From Rhizomys pruinosus (lineage: Eukaryota; Chordata; Mammalia; Rodentia; Spalacidae), in NCBI GenBank assembly GCA_009823505.1, contig VZQC01006876.1, positions 3,759,661 to 3,823,660 of the forward strand: a DNA stretch of 64,000 nucleotides. The letters are read 5' to 3'. Numbering within the stretch: the stretch's first letter is position 1; each line of letters starts with the position of its first letter. The position numbers and the translations under genes were made by a program. The notes under the pieces were generated by a model. It was not told where the DNA came from. It saw nothing but the letters and a program-made list of their open reading frames with translations, and made no database searches. Of this stretch, positions 50,150-56,159 are shown piece after piece.

Positions 50150-52031
50150 ACAGAGTGATGTTTTCATTAGATGGTGTCCTTGCCACCAAATCACAGGCAA
50201 GCACCCAACATTACAGACACTGACACTGAGGAAAGGTATGTTCTATCTTGAGCTCCATATTGCTCTTAGAAGTCTAACTTTCAAATCTTACCACTCCACA
50301 GGTTGAAGCAAGAGGGTCATGAGTTCGAGGTCAGCGCCTCTTCTCAACATCTCTCCAAACAAATCTTTCTACAGCCACGGTAGAAACCCAAATTATCTCT
50401 AATATATTTAGCATATGTCTGTATGTCAATCTATCTCATAAAACAAAAATTCCACTGAAATTTATTCTGCTGAAATTGTCCACAATTAAATCCCTTGGTG
50501 TATTTAATTGGAATAAATACTGAAAATACTTCTGCAGAGAGTAACTACTAATGCTGACTGACTGTCTTAGGCTACCAGCATTTTCTCTGCCATTGGTAGT
50601 TCTACAAATTCAAGTCAGCTGTTCTTGGGAACTTAAAACACAATATAGTCTATTCATTCATTCTTGACAGATAATGGGTGTGAGCTGAACTGATCCCCAA
50701 AACTTAATTGAACCCCAAATGAACTGAAATACACAGGGATAAAAGTTAAGTTTCTCCCACTTTGAAGTCACAATTACTGCACACGTTGGATTCCACATAA
50801 ACATTTTCTCATCTCCTTCATGCTTTGCCTGACATGCTCTCGCTGAACTAGGGAAGACTTGGAAACTCTGCAGTAAGCACAACCAGGACAGGACATCCCG
50901 CTTGTGGCTCTGGCCTACGAGAACACTTCCTCAGGGCATCTAGGCCCCAGGCAGGAAAGTACTGCTCGGGCTGTGTCTAGCGCAACTACTGGGGTACAGG
51001 AGTAAGCAGCAGGCTGCACCCCCAGAAGACCCAGCCACGCAATGGAAGCAGGAGGCATTACTTTTCACTGGGGACTGGTCCGTCTCACTTTCCAGATGAC
51101 CCAGCCCGAAGTAAGCAGACAGTAGGAGCTGGCTGTGGACAGCCTTGAGTTATGGGCCTCAGAGAGAGAATCCAGCAACGTCCACTCAGATCTGCAGCAG
51201 AGGGGGGGTCCCCAGAACTGGCACTATTCCAGGCTTTCCAAGGTGGGGAACCCTTACCCCGACCCCGGCCTGGGGTACTTCTTCCCGGCCTCAAAATAAC
51301 AAAGTGGGCCATCACATCTTGGTGAGGTCTTAGCTTTTCAATTCAGTCGTCCCAAAGAGATGGGCCTGTCTTAAGGGTCTGACCGGAGGCCAGGGGTCCA
51401 GCAGGAAGGATCCCCCCCCCCAGGCCAGGGCACGTGGCCGCTGGGCTCCCGCCCCGTCCGGCCAGCACAGGAAGTTTGGGGCGCTAGGCAGGGGGCCCGC
51501 GGGTAGTGTCGGGGCTCCAGCAGCTTTGATGGGTGGGCGACAGCCCCGCTAGGGGCCGCGGGCGTGCGCGGGGCGGGGCGGCTTTTCCGGGCCTCCCCTC
51601 GGGGACCGCCCCCTCCTCCCGCGCGGCCCGGCCAGCGCCACGTCAGCGCCCGAGCGCGGCCCACGCCCCCGGCAGAGCCTGTGGGGCCCCCGCCGTGCTC
51701 CCGACGCGGCCGAGCCCCGAGCCCCCCGACCCCAGCCTGGCCAAGCCGAGCGGGGCCCAGGGCCTGCGGGACTGCGTTACCAGGGCGCGAAGAACATGAC
51801 GAAGTGCGCTGCGCTCTGGATCCCGTGCGTGAACATGTCGGCCGTGTACAGGTGCTTGGCGTGCGGGTCCTGCTCCGCCTCGCCGTCCCCGGCCGGGGAA
51901 GCGTCGGCCTCCGGCTCCTGGGCCCGGGCCCCCCAGCGCCCGCCGCCGCCCGGGCCGAGCAGCAGCAGGAGCGCGGCCAAGGCTGGCAGCCCGGCCAGCG
52001 GCGGGAGGAGGCGTCCTGGGCGCGAGAGCAT
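17902..52031 (-). CDS. Txndc5: Thioredoxin domain-containing protein 5 (ERp46 / endoPDI), complete coding region
   Basis: Ten coding exons on the - strand join as 52031..51781, 46414..46265, 38208..38103, 29967..29871, 27312..27197, 24777..24691, 23802..23662, 20825..20743, 19136..19007 and 18024..17902: 1,284 bp, 427 residues plus stop, close to the human length of 432. Layout: signal peptide (residues 1 to about 38, with a poly-Leu core), acidic linker, then three thioredoxin domains with [16 protein letters not shown] and APWCGHCK active sites, each followed by an RGYPT cis-proline motif. Pro/Glu-rich linkers separate the domains ([27 protein letters not shown]). The C-terminus is RQAKDEL, the ER retrieval signal. 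Known role: an ER-lumen protein disulfide isomerase that introduces and rearranges disulfides, notably in collagen-secreting and endothelial cells. Every exon border is GT-AG and all phases match. The gene converges on Bmp6, as in other mammals. Confidence 0.97.
18025..19006 (-). other. Txndc5 intron 9 (1.0 kb)
   Basis: GTGGGT...TTAAAG in phase 0. Contains a GAGA/poly-A tract near the acceptor (about 18,028-18,060) and a B3-type SINE with a CA-rich end (18,105-18,420). Confidence 0.85.
18105..18420 (+). repeat. B3-type SINE with CA-rich end
   Basis: AGGTTGGGAGATGGTTCAGT ... GACCTGAGTTCAGACCCCAG ... TAAGGAGGACATGTGACTTT, then a CACACACACA stretch. Confidence 0.65.
19007..19136 (-). CDS. Txndc5: Txndc5 exon 9: CGHC active site of Trx domain 3
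   Basis: 130 bp between TTCTAG and GTGGGT. Completes Trp and encodes [40 protein letters not shown] and KYS. Ends in phase 0. Confidence 0.97.
19700..19765. repeat. Short copy of the unclassified repeat
   Basis: TTTTTGTCTTTTTACTAAGA followed by TCTCACATTTTATACACCTG parallels 48,431-48,475. Confidence 0.5.
19800..19900 (-). repeat. B1/B4-like fragment
   Basis: CACGCTGGCCACGAATTCAC and CTCCCGAGTGCTGGGATTCC are antisense B1-type sequence. Confidence 0.5.
20743..20825 (-). CDS. Txndc5: Txndc5 exon 8: start of Trx domain 3
   Basis: 83 bp between CTGAAG and GTAAGT. Encodes [20 protein letters not shown] then FIKFYAP and the first two bases of Trp (TG|G). The split point is the same as at the end of exon 1. 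Confidence 0.97.
20826..23661 (-). other. Txndc5 intron 7 (2.8 kb)
   Basis: GTGGGT...CTGAAG in phase 0. No clear SINE. About 22,680-23,200 is pyrimidine-rich and faintly L2-like. No hidden exon recognised. Confidence 0.75.
23662..23802 (-). CDS. Txndc5: Txndc5 exon 7: end of Trx domain 2 and second linker
   Basis: 141 bp (47 codons, phase 0) between TTGGACAG and GTGGGT. Encodes [40 protein letters not shown] and AEPTGNK. The linker part ([11 protein letters not shown]) is the most diverged segment compared with what I remember of the human protein. Confidence 0.96.
23803..24690 (-). other. Txndc5 intron 6 (0.9 kb)
   Basis: GTATGT...TGGACAG in phase 0. Almost half is a hAT/URR1-like repeat (24,090-24,430). 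Confidence 0.85.
24090..24430 (-). mobile_element. hAT/URR1-like repeat with an internal 20-bp triplication
   Basis: GGCAGGAACCATGAAGCGGG ... GGGCTGGGCCCTCCTACAAT ... TGTCAAGTTAACGAAAACTA. The unit CCCATGGATGGCACCACCTG occurs three times at 24221-24280. Confidence 0.7.
24691..24777 (-). CDS. Txndc5: Txndc5 exon 6: Trx domain 2 centre
   Basis: 87 bp (29 codons, phase 0 both ends) between TTTTCAG and GTATGT. Encodes [20 protein letters not shown] then LLWFRDGKK, with the cis-Pro motif. Confidence 0.96.
25160..25390 (+). repeat. ID+B1 composite SINE (B4/RSINE type)
   Basis: The ID head (GCACAGCTCAGTGATAGAGC) is followed by a B1 body (GTGTGGTAGTCCACACTTTT) and a CTGGTCTCAAAAAAACAAAA tail. Confidence 0.75.
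25565..25670 (-). repeat. B1-like fragment
   Basis: TTTTGTTTTGAGACAAGATA and CCAGCTGGCCTTGAACTCAT, antisense B1-like. Confidence 0.55.
27197..27312 (-). CDS. Txndc5: Txndc5 exon 5: CGHC active site of Trx domain 2
   Basis: 116 bp between CCTACAG and GTAAGT. Encodes (G)[37 protein letters not shown] and K. Unlike domains 1 and 3, the APW-CGHC segment is not split by an intron. Confidence 0.97.
27625..27726 (+). repeat. Polypurine (GGA)n tract
   Basis: About 100 bp of almost pure A/G, with GGAGGAGGAGGAGGAGGAGG as its core. Confidence 0.9.
28115..28265 (+). repeat. B1 SINE (diverged)
   Basis: CCAGGTCTGGTGGTGAAAGC ... GCAGATCTCTGTGAGACTGA ... CCCTGTCTCAAACAAACAAA. Confidence 0.8.
29164..29215 (+). 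repeat. 26-bp direct tandem duplication
   Basis: GGGCTAAAGACAACATGATA plus AATTGA occurs twice in a row. Confidence 0.9.
29871..29967 (-). CDS. Txndc5: Txndc5 exon 4: linker and start of Trx domain 2
   Basis: 97 bp between GCTAG and GTAAGG. Encodes [20 protein letters not shown] then [12 protein letters not shown](G). The Pro/Glu linker is followed by the first beta strand of domain 2. Phase 0 in, phase 1 out. Confidence 0.96.
30425..30818 (-). mobile_element. hAT/URR1-like rodent repeat
   Basis: GGAAAGGGTTTATTTCATCT ... GAAGCAGAGACCACAGAGGG ... GCCCACAGTGGGCTGGCACC ... AAAACTAACTAGCACAG. Confidence 0.7.
30873..30976 (+). repeat. Minisatellite, about 21-bp unit, five copies
   Basis: The unit GACAACCAGGATGCTGCT(GACA) is repeated with small spacer changes (GACAGACA between copies 2 and 3) and the last unit is diverged. 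Confidence 0.9.
31020..31365 (+). mobile_element. Composite B2-B1 SINE, copy 2, with (AAAAG)n tail
   Basis: The B2 head (GGGCTGCAGAGAGGACTCAG to AAGAAGTGTCTTTAA) joins B1 (GCTGGGTGTGGTGGCACACA) at 31119/31120. The tail is AAAAG repeated about 21 times (31,259-31,365). A degenerate 16-bp target duplication (13 of 16 match) flanks it at 31004-31019 and 31366-31381. Confidence 0.88.
31259..31365 (+). repeat. (AAAAG)n microsatellite
   Basis: About 21 near-perfect AAAAG units, grown from the A-rich tail of the SINE before it. Confidence 0.97.
31665..31800 (+). repeat. B1 SINE
   Basis: CCCTGGGTGTGGTGGTGCAT ... CCAGCCAGGGCTACAGAGGG. Confidence 0.85.
31905..32103 (+). repeat. B1 SINE with (AAAT)n tail
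   Basis: TCAGGTGTGGTCGCACACAT ... GGTCTACAGAGTGAGTTCCA, then AAATAAATAAATAAATAAAT from about 32,064. Confidence 0.9.
32172..32445 (-). repeat. B2 SINE with a 37-bp internal triplication
   Basis: Antisense B2-like (poly-T, TTAATTATGTGTATGTCTCT, ending GGGCCATCTCTCTAGTCC). A 37-bp unit starting GTAAGCGACCTAATGTGG is repeated at 32289, 32326 and 32363. Confidence 0.8.
32641..32812 (-). repeat. B1 SINE
   Basis: Antisense: poly-T, GGTCTTTTTGAGACAGGGTC ... CTAGGCTGGCCTTGAACTCA ... GCACCACCACGCCTGGCC. Confidence 0.93.
32780..32910 (+). repeat. 66-bp tandem duplication across a B1 edge
   Basis: The segment from AAAGG(C/T)TTGCACCACCACG to TTTAGAAATTCACATTTTCC occurs twice (from 32780 and from 32846). 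It contains the B1 5' end and its flank. Confidence 0.9.
34045..34290 (+). repeat. B3-type SINE
   Basis: GCCAGCAAGATGACTCAGCA ... GAGTACCTGAGTTTGATCTC ... GTTCTCTGACCTCCACACAA, then a CACACACATGCACATG tail. Confidence 0.75.
34372..34566 (+). repeat. B2 SINE (CpG-rich, young type)
   Basis: GGAGAGATGGCCTAGCGGTT ... GACCCGGGTTCGATTCCCAG ... GTACATTCATACACATAAAA. CpG sites are well kept. Single form, with TCTTTAACTCCAGTTCC. Confidence 0.94.
34777..35015 (-). mobile_element. Composite B2-B1 SINE, copy 3
   Basis: On the - strand a B2 head ending AAGAACTGTCTTTAA joins B1 (GCCGGACGTGGTTGTGCACG) at about 34,915/34,916. The target duplication AGATAAG(G/C)AACTTTT (14 of 15) is at 34762-34776 and 35018-35032. 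Confidence 0.9.
35049..35275 (+). repeat. B2 SINE
   Basis: GGTTGGAGAGATGGCTCAGT ... CTAGCACCCACATGGTGACT ... AGGCATACACATAAAATAAA. Single form. Confidence 0.92.
35310..35385 (+). repeat. ID-like fragment
   Basis: TCAAGGTCAATGGTAGAGTG and GTTTGATTCCCAATGC, an ID-type head. Confidence 0.45.
36955..37105 (+). repeat. B1 SINE
   Basis: GGCATGGTGGTGCATGCCTT ... GGCGGATCTTTGTGAGTTCA ... ACAGGGAAACCATGTC. Confidence 0.93.
37176..37420 (+). repeat. B2 SINE, 17-bp-duplication subfamily
   Basis: GGGGCTGGAGAGATAGCCTA ... AACTCCAATTCCAGGAG followed by AACTCCAGTTCCAGGGG ... CATACAAAAATAAATAAAAT. Confidence 0.94.
37520..37640 (+). repeat. B1/B4-like SINE
   Basis: GTGGTGGTGTATGCCTGTAA ... CTGAGCTACATAGTGAGAAG. 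Confidence 0.5.
38103..38208 (-). CDS. Txndc5: Txndc5 exon 3: end of Trx domain 1
   Basis: 106 bp between CTTTCAG and GTGAGT. Encodes [20 protein letters not shown] then [15 protein letters not shown]: the last beta strands and helix of domain 1 plus the start of the acidic linker. Confidence 0.96.
38336..38437 (+). repeat. 51-bp tandem duplication
   Basis: TGGGAG(T/C)ATGCTCACACGA to GCACGGCAAAGC occurs twice in direct succession with about one mismatch near the start. Confidence 0.93.
39235..39508 (+). repeat. B1-like fragments and (AAAAC)n
   Basis: A diverged B1/B4 copy (39,235-39,360). A B1 3' part (39,412-39,475: GTGTGGCTACAGGGAGACCC) then leads into AAAACAAAACAAAACAAAAC. Confidence 0.7.
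40220..40760 (+). repeat. MaLR-like remnant interrupted by B1
   Basis: AGTTTGGATCTGAAAGTCTC ... GGATGTGGTATTAAGAGGCA before the B1, and GGGCCTAGTGGGAGAGCTTA ... TTGTGAATCCAATTAAGTGC after it, read as one old element of MaLR style. Confidence 0.45.
40333..40500 (+). repeat. B1 SINE nested in an older repeat
   Basis: CTCGGCATGGTGGCACACGC ... CCTGTCTCGAAAAGACAAAA and about 30 A's. The target duplication AGAGGCAGGGCCTA flanks it on both sides. Confidence 0.95.
41650..41990 (+). mobile_element. hAT/URR1-like rodent repeat (diverged)
   Basis: GAATCACTTGGGAAGGAAGT ... AAGTCCCGCCCGCTGTGGGT ... AAAATAAACCCTTTCGATCT ... TTTTATCATAGCAACAGGAA. Confidence 0.6.
42205..42310 (-). repeat. (CATT)n tract and ID-like fragment
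   Basis: TTCATTCATTCATTTATTCA followed by GGATGGAGCCCAGGGCCTTG, the antisense ID B-box region. Confidence 0.5.
43573..44093 (-). repeat. B2 SINE, 17-bp-duplication subfamily, with assembly gap in its tail
   Basis: Antisense B2, ending CTAGGCCATCTCTCCAACCC, with the duplicated segment and many CpGs. The target duplication TCAATCTGCTTTCTT is seen just before the poly-T (ending about 43,573) and just after the B2 head (44,093-44,107). Confidence 0.9.
43602..43836. other. Assembly gap (235 N)
   Basis: A run of N with poly-T on both sides, inside the oligo-T of the nested B2. The true length is unknown. Confidence 0.99.
44473..44738 (+). mobile_element. Composite B2-B1 SINE, copy 4
   Basis: The B2 head (GGAGCTAGAGAGATGGCTCA to AAGAACCATCTTTAA) joins B1 (GGGGGTGTAGTGGTGCATGC) at 44574/44575, then an A-rich tail. 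A perfect target duplication TTAGATGAAGTC, extended by shared A's, flanks it at 44461-44472 and 44739-44750. Confidence 0.95.
45055..45650 (-). mobile_element. hAT-like rodent repeat split by B2
   Basis: GCTTTCTGCTGCTCTACCAA and, after the B2, GGTTTATTTGGGCTTCCTAT ... CACACTCTCAATGAGCTAAC. Class tentative. Confidence 0.5.
45120..45360 (+). repeat. B2 SINE, 17-bp-duplication subfamily
   Basis: GGGCTGGAGAGATAGCCTAG ... AACTCCAATTCCAGGAG then AACTCCAGTTCCAGGGG ... ACATACAAAAATAAATAAAA. Target duplication AAAAGGAAA(T/C)GGTT on both sides. Confidence 0.94.
45716..45860 (-). repeat. B1 SINE (internally deleted)
   Basis: Antisense: GGTCTTTTTGAGACAGGGTC ... GTGCACCACCATTCCCAGC. Target duplication ATGATTTGT(C/T)TT. 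About 20 bp are missing near the tail side. Confidence 0.92.
46265..46414 (-). CDS. Txndc5: Txndc5 exon 2: CGHC active site of Trx domain 1
   Basis: 150 bp between the acceptor TTGTAG and the donor GTAAGT. Encodes [40 protein letters not shown] and SAQGVRGYP(T). It carries the redox CGHC and the cis-Pro motif GYPT; phase 2 at both ends. Confidence 0.97.
46689..46848 (+). repeat. B1 SINE
   Basis: GGCCGGGCGTGGTGGCACAC ... CCTGTCTCAAAAAAAAAAAA. Target duplication AAAGACAA(T/C)AGCTTGG on both sides. Confidence 0.95.
46950..47165 (+). repeat. L2/MIR-like remnant
   Basis: Style of an L2 3' end (CAACATTTCCTCCAAGTCCT, TGACTCTTGAACTATTTAGC). Confidence 0.35.
47170..47372 (-). repeat. B2 SINE
   Basis: Antisense B2: TTTATTTTTATGTGTATGTT ... 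AACTGCTAAGCCATCTCTCC. Single form. Confidence 0.88.
47380..47592 (-). repeat. B1-like plus ID-like SINE pair (B4 type)
   Basis: Antisense B1-like body (CAGGCTGGCCTTGAACTTGC) followed by an antisense ID head (CTAGGCAAGCATTTTACCAA). Confidence 0.65.
47690..48610. repeat. Unclassified interspersed repeat (about 0.9 kb)
   Basis: Starts AATTTTTTTATTGAATTTAT and ends CACTCCAAAAAGCCTGAGAA. The segment TTTTTGTCTTTTTACTAAGA at about 48,431 recurs at about 19,708, and CATGCATTCTGCCA recurs near 32,605. It is therefore dispersed, perhaps an antisense L1 3' end. Not named with confidence. Confidence 0.5.
50102..50148 (+). repeat. (CA)n microsatellite
   Basis: Uninterrupted CA dinucleotide run of about 23 units. 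Confidence 0.97.
51638..51645 (-). promoter_or_regulatory. UPR element (TGACGTGG) in Txndc5 intron 1
   Basis: CCACGTCA on + is TGACGTGG on the gene strand, an exact match to the XBP1/ATF6 UPRE consensus TGACGTG(G/A). It lies about 140 bp inside intron 1, within the CpG island. An E-box CACGTG is nearby at 51431-51436. Function is inferred from the motif and from the ER role of the gene. Confidence 0.5.
51781..52031 (-). CDS. Txndc5: Txndc5 exon 1: signal peptide and start of Trx domain 1
   Basis: The ATG is 52031..52029 (GTG-ATG-CTC; the GTG before it is in frame but is not a normal start). Encodes [20 protein letters not shown] then [18 protein letters not shown], a clear signal peptide with cleavage likely near GARA|QE. 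An acidic linker and [20 protein letters not shown] follow, ending FFAPW split as TG|G. The donor is GTAACG, a weak consensus. 251 bp. Confidence 0.95.
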
Positions 52032-53119
52032 CACGGCGGGGCTGGCGCGCTCTCGCCGCGGCCGCCAGTCCCCTCCGCAGACCGCCTCCCGCCTGCTCCG
52101 CCCACGCCCCGCCCCGCCCGTCTAGCCCCGCCCATCCCGCAGCGCCAGGCTGGAAGCCACTCGTGTCCTGAGATTCTCCTTCCATGACATCCAGCACTGT
52201 CCTGGGACCGTCCTCGTTCACCCCGCGAGGCCCCTTCCCCTTCCCAAGCCCCGCACCAGCCTTTCCCCGCGGGGATCACCGCCACGGTGAGCACTGACGA
52301 AGGAACCAAGGGGCAGTGGCAGCCTCGGTTTGATCTAGGTGCACAAGAACACCCCGGTATTCCAGACCCAGTTTGAACGGCAGTGAACAGAATGGAAGAA
52401 ATTAGCCAAGAATGGGTGGGGTTTGCACTTGTATGAGTCAGATTCTTGGCCAGACATGAACTGTGATTCGGGGGCCTGACCTCAGGGGTGTGATGAAACC
52501 ACTTCCCAAGAGCACCTGTTATTCCCGCCCTGCCTTAATTTCATCGTGAAAAGGAAAGGGGTGGAAGCTTCTTCCTCGGGACAAGGAGGCTGAGTTAGGA
52601 CCCATCCTGTTGCGTCCTAACTCATCCTGGTTACAAAAATGAATGATAGCAGCTGCTCTGCCTAAACTGATCTTGGGGATGGCTGAGAGCTATGGCCTGG
52701 GCTGAGGTGTCTTAACAACTACTGTACACACATTTTATGGCAGATGGCAATCCAAGCTCCCAGCCTTGCCCTGAGGACCTGAAGCTAAATGAAAGAGAAT
52801 CACCTGATCCTTTATTAGCCTCAGAACCCCACCCCCAAACCGGAAACATTTATCCCTGGGTCCTAATAGGGTTCAGTCACCTGGGAACATTTGACCTTGG
52901 TTTTCCAAACACCAAAATCATTGATTTCCCTCCAAACCCTATCCTCCCTCCAACCACTTCAGCTAGAAATACAGGTGGAATTGCTAGATCTTTCCTCTCT
53001 TCCTTTCTGTCCTCAAATTCAAAGCAAGCACATTTCTTGCAAGCAGTATTTATTCACATCTTTCTTGGTGTTCACACCCTAGATAGACCTAAACTTCCTG
53101 CTATTGCAGGAGGTTTCTG

Positions 53120-53800
53120 AGTTTCCTTTGCTCACAGGCCTTGACCATGATAGATTGCTGCTCTAACTTGAAGCAGATTGCCACCACAGCCTATGGCCTT
53201 GGCATACAGGATAAAATGGAAAGTCCTTGGTCTGCCATTCAAGAGCTTGAGTGTGAAACTCACTTGTGGCTAGACGTCCAAGGACCCTTCCTGTCCAATA
53301 ATCAGTCCTGGTCGAGCTTGAATCTTTTGTTCCTCAGTACCTTATACTTCCCAAGCTCTTCTGCTGTGCTACTAAGAAATGCCAACAAAGCCTTATCTTC
53401 TTAGAGGGCTTCTTATAGCAACAGCCTTCCTTTCATCTGAATAGAACATAGCTCTGGGCCCACCTGTCAAGTACTGACTACCAGCTCATTCACTCCTCTG
53501 TCTTCTCAGAGTCAAGAAGAAAGGCAGATGCCTTCCTTGTCTCACATTGCTTCTTCTACAAAACCTCAGCTCCCGTTAAGTGTAGTTCCATTTACCCTTC
53601 CAGTTTTTGCCATTCTTTCAGGTCATTCCTCTTATGTCACTGAAGCCTGTGATCCCTTCCTGGCTACTAGAATTCCTGGCCACTATATTCTGCTTTCTTT
53701 CCTGGTGGTTTTCCCACCTGGGTGGGTGGCCCATTGATCTTTTCATCAGCAACTCCCTCAGGAAAGGAAGTCCAGAAAAATGTACTGTTTCACTATCTGG
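53120..53800 (+). repeat. L2-like LINE remnant
   Basis: CAGGATAAAATGGAAAGTCC and CTGCCATTCAAGAGCTTGAG match the familiar L2 3' region; later parts are diverged. Confidence 0.45.
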
Positions 53801-53807
53801 GTAAAGA

Positions 53808-54165
53808 TGCTATGGTTTGGGTCTTGAATGTCTCCTGAGTAGCCATATGTTGGAGAGCTGGTCCCCAAGGTGACATTAATGGGGGTCAAAGTGGAACGGT
53901 ATGAGGTGGGGTCTAGTGGAAGGTTTTAAGGTCACTTCTGATGGACCCTCAAAGGAGATGGTGGGATTCCCTCTCCCCCTGTTCCCTGGCTCCTGAGGTG
54001 AAGAGGAGAACTGTTTTGCCCTCCCTGGTACTCCCACCATGAAGTGATGTTTTACCACAGACCTAAAAGCACTGGGCCCGGGACCTCCAAAGTTGAGCCA
54101 AAACATTTTTTGCTTGATACGTTGATCATCTCAGGTATCTATTATAATGACAGAAAGCTAACACA
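53808..54165 (+). repeat. MaLR-like LTR remnant
   Basis: GCTATGGTTTGGGTCTTGAA ... GGTGGGATTCCCTCTCCCCC ... CTATTATAATGACAGAAAGC follows the order of MST/MLT-type LTRs. Confidence 0.5.
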
Positions 54166-54839
54166 GAAGGCATCCCAGTCTGACTAGTCCTCCTCAGCTT
54201 ACAGTTCAGTTCCTCTAGACAACTCTTCCTGCTGGGTCTCCTCATCATGCCATCTTACTGACCAATGCCACCGTCACCTCACAGTCCACCAGACTGTCAC
54301 ATCTTCCCTTGACATCTTCCTGCCAGCTCTTGACTCAGCCAGATCCCGTGGATTCTCATTCTTCACTTATTGCCTGGCCATACTCTCCCTAAAAACACTG
54401 GTGAGCCTGCTCCCTCTGCTTTCCCCGGGCTCTTAGCAGTACAGTCACACTGTACTAGAGAAAAAGTGTACAATCAACAGCACTTTAGTTTTAGTTTTCA
54501 TAAAGAGTGGCCTTCAGTCAGTGACTCATCCTGATCTGAAACTGACTATATTTCCCTAGACAGCTGGCGCCCCATTTTCTGGATACTGCCAATGCCTCTG
54601 CTTTCCAGTACTCTGACCCAGACCCTCTTCAGTTGCCATCCCTTTCAGCCATCATTGACTCATCCTAATCTCAGAAAAGTGAAGCCTACATTGTAGACAC
54701 CCTCTTCTTCCCAGTGCCAAGACTGGACACCCATGAACAAACCCTTCCTACCATCTCTCTGGTTCCAAATTAGACCAAGTATTCCCCTAGAATAACATCC
54801 CCACAGATAACCAGGCCCTCATTCCTAGAATCTTGTTAC

Positions 54840-55420
54840 TTTAGATTGCAAAAGAGACTTCGTCCACATTTGATTACATGAAGTATCATGTAATGATCAG
54901 ATGAGGAGATTCCCCTGGATTACCTGGAAGGGTTTTACCTAAATATGACCCCAAATGTCCCTTATAAGACAGAGTAGGGGAATTTGACTACAGAGGAAGA
55001 GGCTAAGTAGCAAAAGCAGAGAGAATTGAAGGTGGTAGACTGCTGGCTTCAAAGATGGAGGAAGGGGCTCTGAGCCAGCAGTGCAACTCTAGAAGCTGGA
55101 AAAGACAAGGAAATGGAACTCTGGGCCCGTTAGCCCTCCTGACAAGTTAGTCCGAGGATTTGAAACCAATTTTGGATTTCTGGCCTTTAGAATTGTTAGA
55201 CAGTGATTTTATTTTATTTTATTTTTTGGTATTTTTGAGACAGGGTCTCCCTTTAGTCCCAGCTAGCCTAAAGCTCACTCTATAGACCAGGCTGGCCTTG
55301 AACTCACAGAGATCCACCTGCCTCTGCCTCCCGAGTGCTAGGATTAAAGGCGTGTACCACCATGCCCGGCTGTGATTTTATTTTTTTAAGCCACCAAGTT
55401 TGCTACAGCTATAATACAAA
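54840..55420 (+). repeat. Old mammalian repeat split by B1
   Basis: GATTGCAAAAGAGACTTCGT ... CTCTAGAAGCTGGAAAAGAC ... TTTCTGGCCTTTAGAATTGT, then after the B1 TTTTAAGCCACCAAGTTTGC. Typical of an old MER/MLT-type element. Confidence 0.5.
55214..55371 (-). repeat. B1 SINE
   Basis: Antisense: TTTGAGACAGGGTCTCCCTT ... GTACCACCATGCCCGGC, with target duplication GTGATTTTATTTT on both sides. Confidence 0.93.
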
Positions 55421-55495
55421 ATGAATCCATGGGCTGAGGACCATAGATCATTTGGGAGAGCTCTTGTCCAGCATGCCAAAGTTCTGCATACACTG

Positions 55496-55605
55496 GGTGT
55501 GATGGTACTTGCCTGTAGTCCGCCACTTGGGAGGTGGAGGCAGGAGGATCCGAAGTTCAAAGTCATCGTGGGCTACACAGGGAATTCAAGGCCAGCTGGG
55601 ACATT
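55496..55605 (+). repeat. B1/B4-like SINE fragment
   Basis: TGGGTGTGATGGTACTTGCC ... GTGGGCTACACAGGGAATTC. Confidence 0.6.
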
Positions 55606-56159
55606 TTTTCATGAACCCATCACTCCTGCTTGCCTGCCCCAGGACTGCTCCTTCAGCTGGTCCCTTTCTCCCCCACCCCAATATTATTCATCACTCCCTC
55701 CTACAGGACCAGCTCCAGCAGTGTCCAAATATTTATTATCTCTCAACTTAAAATTTGAAGCCACTTGGCCTCCGTACTTCCCCTGTCTTCCAGTTTCTAT
55801 CCTAATCCATTCATCTTTCTTCATGGTAAAACTTTTGAGAACTTGCATTTTCTGCTTCCAAGCCCGTGATTCCACACAGCCACCCGCCCCTCCTCCAGTC
55901 TCTCTGTCTTTGTAAATAATGCTTCCTTGCTCTTTGTCATAACCAGAAACCTATGTTGTAAATGTTGTTCTTCTTTTTCCTTCATTCTGCTTGTGGCCTG
56001 TGTAATGTCTTGACCCCTCCCCTACCTCGTACCCCATTCTTCCTGAAGCAAGTCCAGTCATTTCTATTGACTTACTCCTTTTGTCCAATTGACTTTAATT
56101 TATCACAAGTCCTCTGTTACACTTTGCCCTTGAGTCCCCCTAATTTATCCCTCATTAGA

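Larger units (their letters stand above)
46415..51780 (-). other. Txndc5 intron 1 (5.4 kb)
   Basis: GTAACG...TTGTAG in phase 2. The first 350 bp belong to the CpG island. About 48,610-51,420 is mostly unique apart from a (CA)n tract. The 3' part is repeat-rich (B1, B2, ID and an unclassified repeat). Confidence 0.8.
51420..52310 (-). promoter_or_regulatory. Txndc5: CpG island and promoter of Txndc5
   Basis: A very GC- and CpG-rich block, sharply different from the surrounding AT-rich DNA. It covers exon 1, the start of intron 1 and the upstream region. A cluster of GC boxes (CCGCCC / CCCCGCCC) at about 52,099-52,135 lies 70-105 bp upstream of the ATG; no TATA box is evident. This is the usual architecture of a broadly expressed gene. 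The start site is not visible directly and probably falls about 52,035-52,100. Confidence 0.85.

Noticed and set aside
52032..52034. In-frame GTG just before the Txndc5 ATG as an earlier start
   Set aside because: The ATG at 52031 gives the expected [10 protein letters not shown] start; GTG is not used as a normal start in vertebrates.
51564..52221. Long open frames on both strands over the CpG island (207 and 192 codons)
   Set aside because: They overlap exon 1 of Txndc5 in other frames and are Pro/Arg/Ala-rich as expected from GC-rich DNA with few stops. No homology.
55421..55915. 164-codon + strand open frame
   Set aside because: Begins in an old repeat, runs through a B4-like SINE and pyrimidine-rich DNA; no homology, no splice context.
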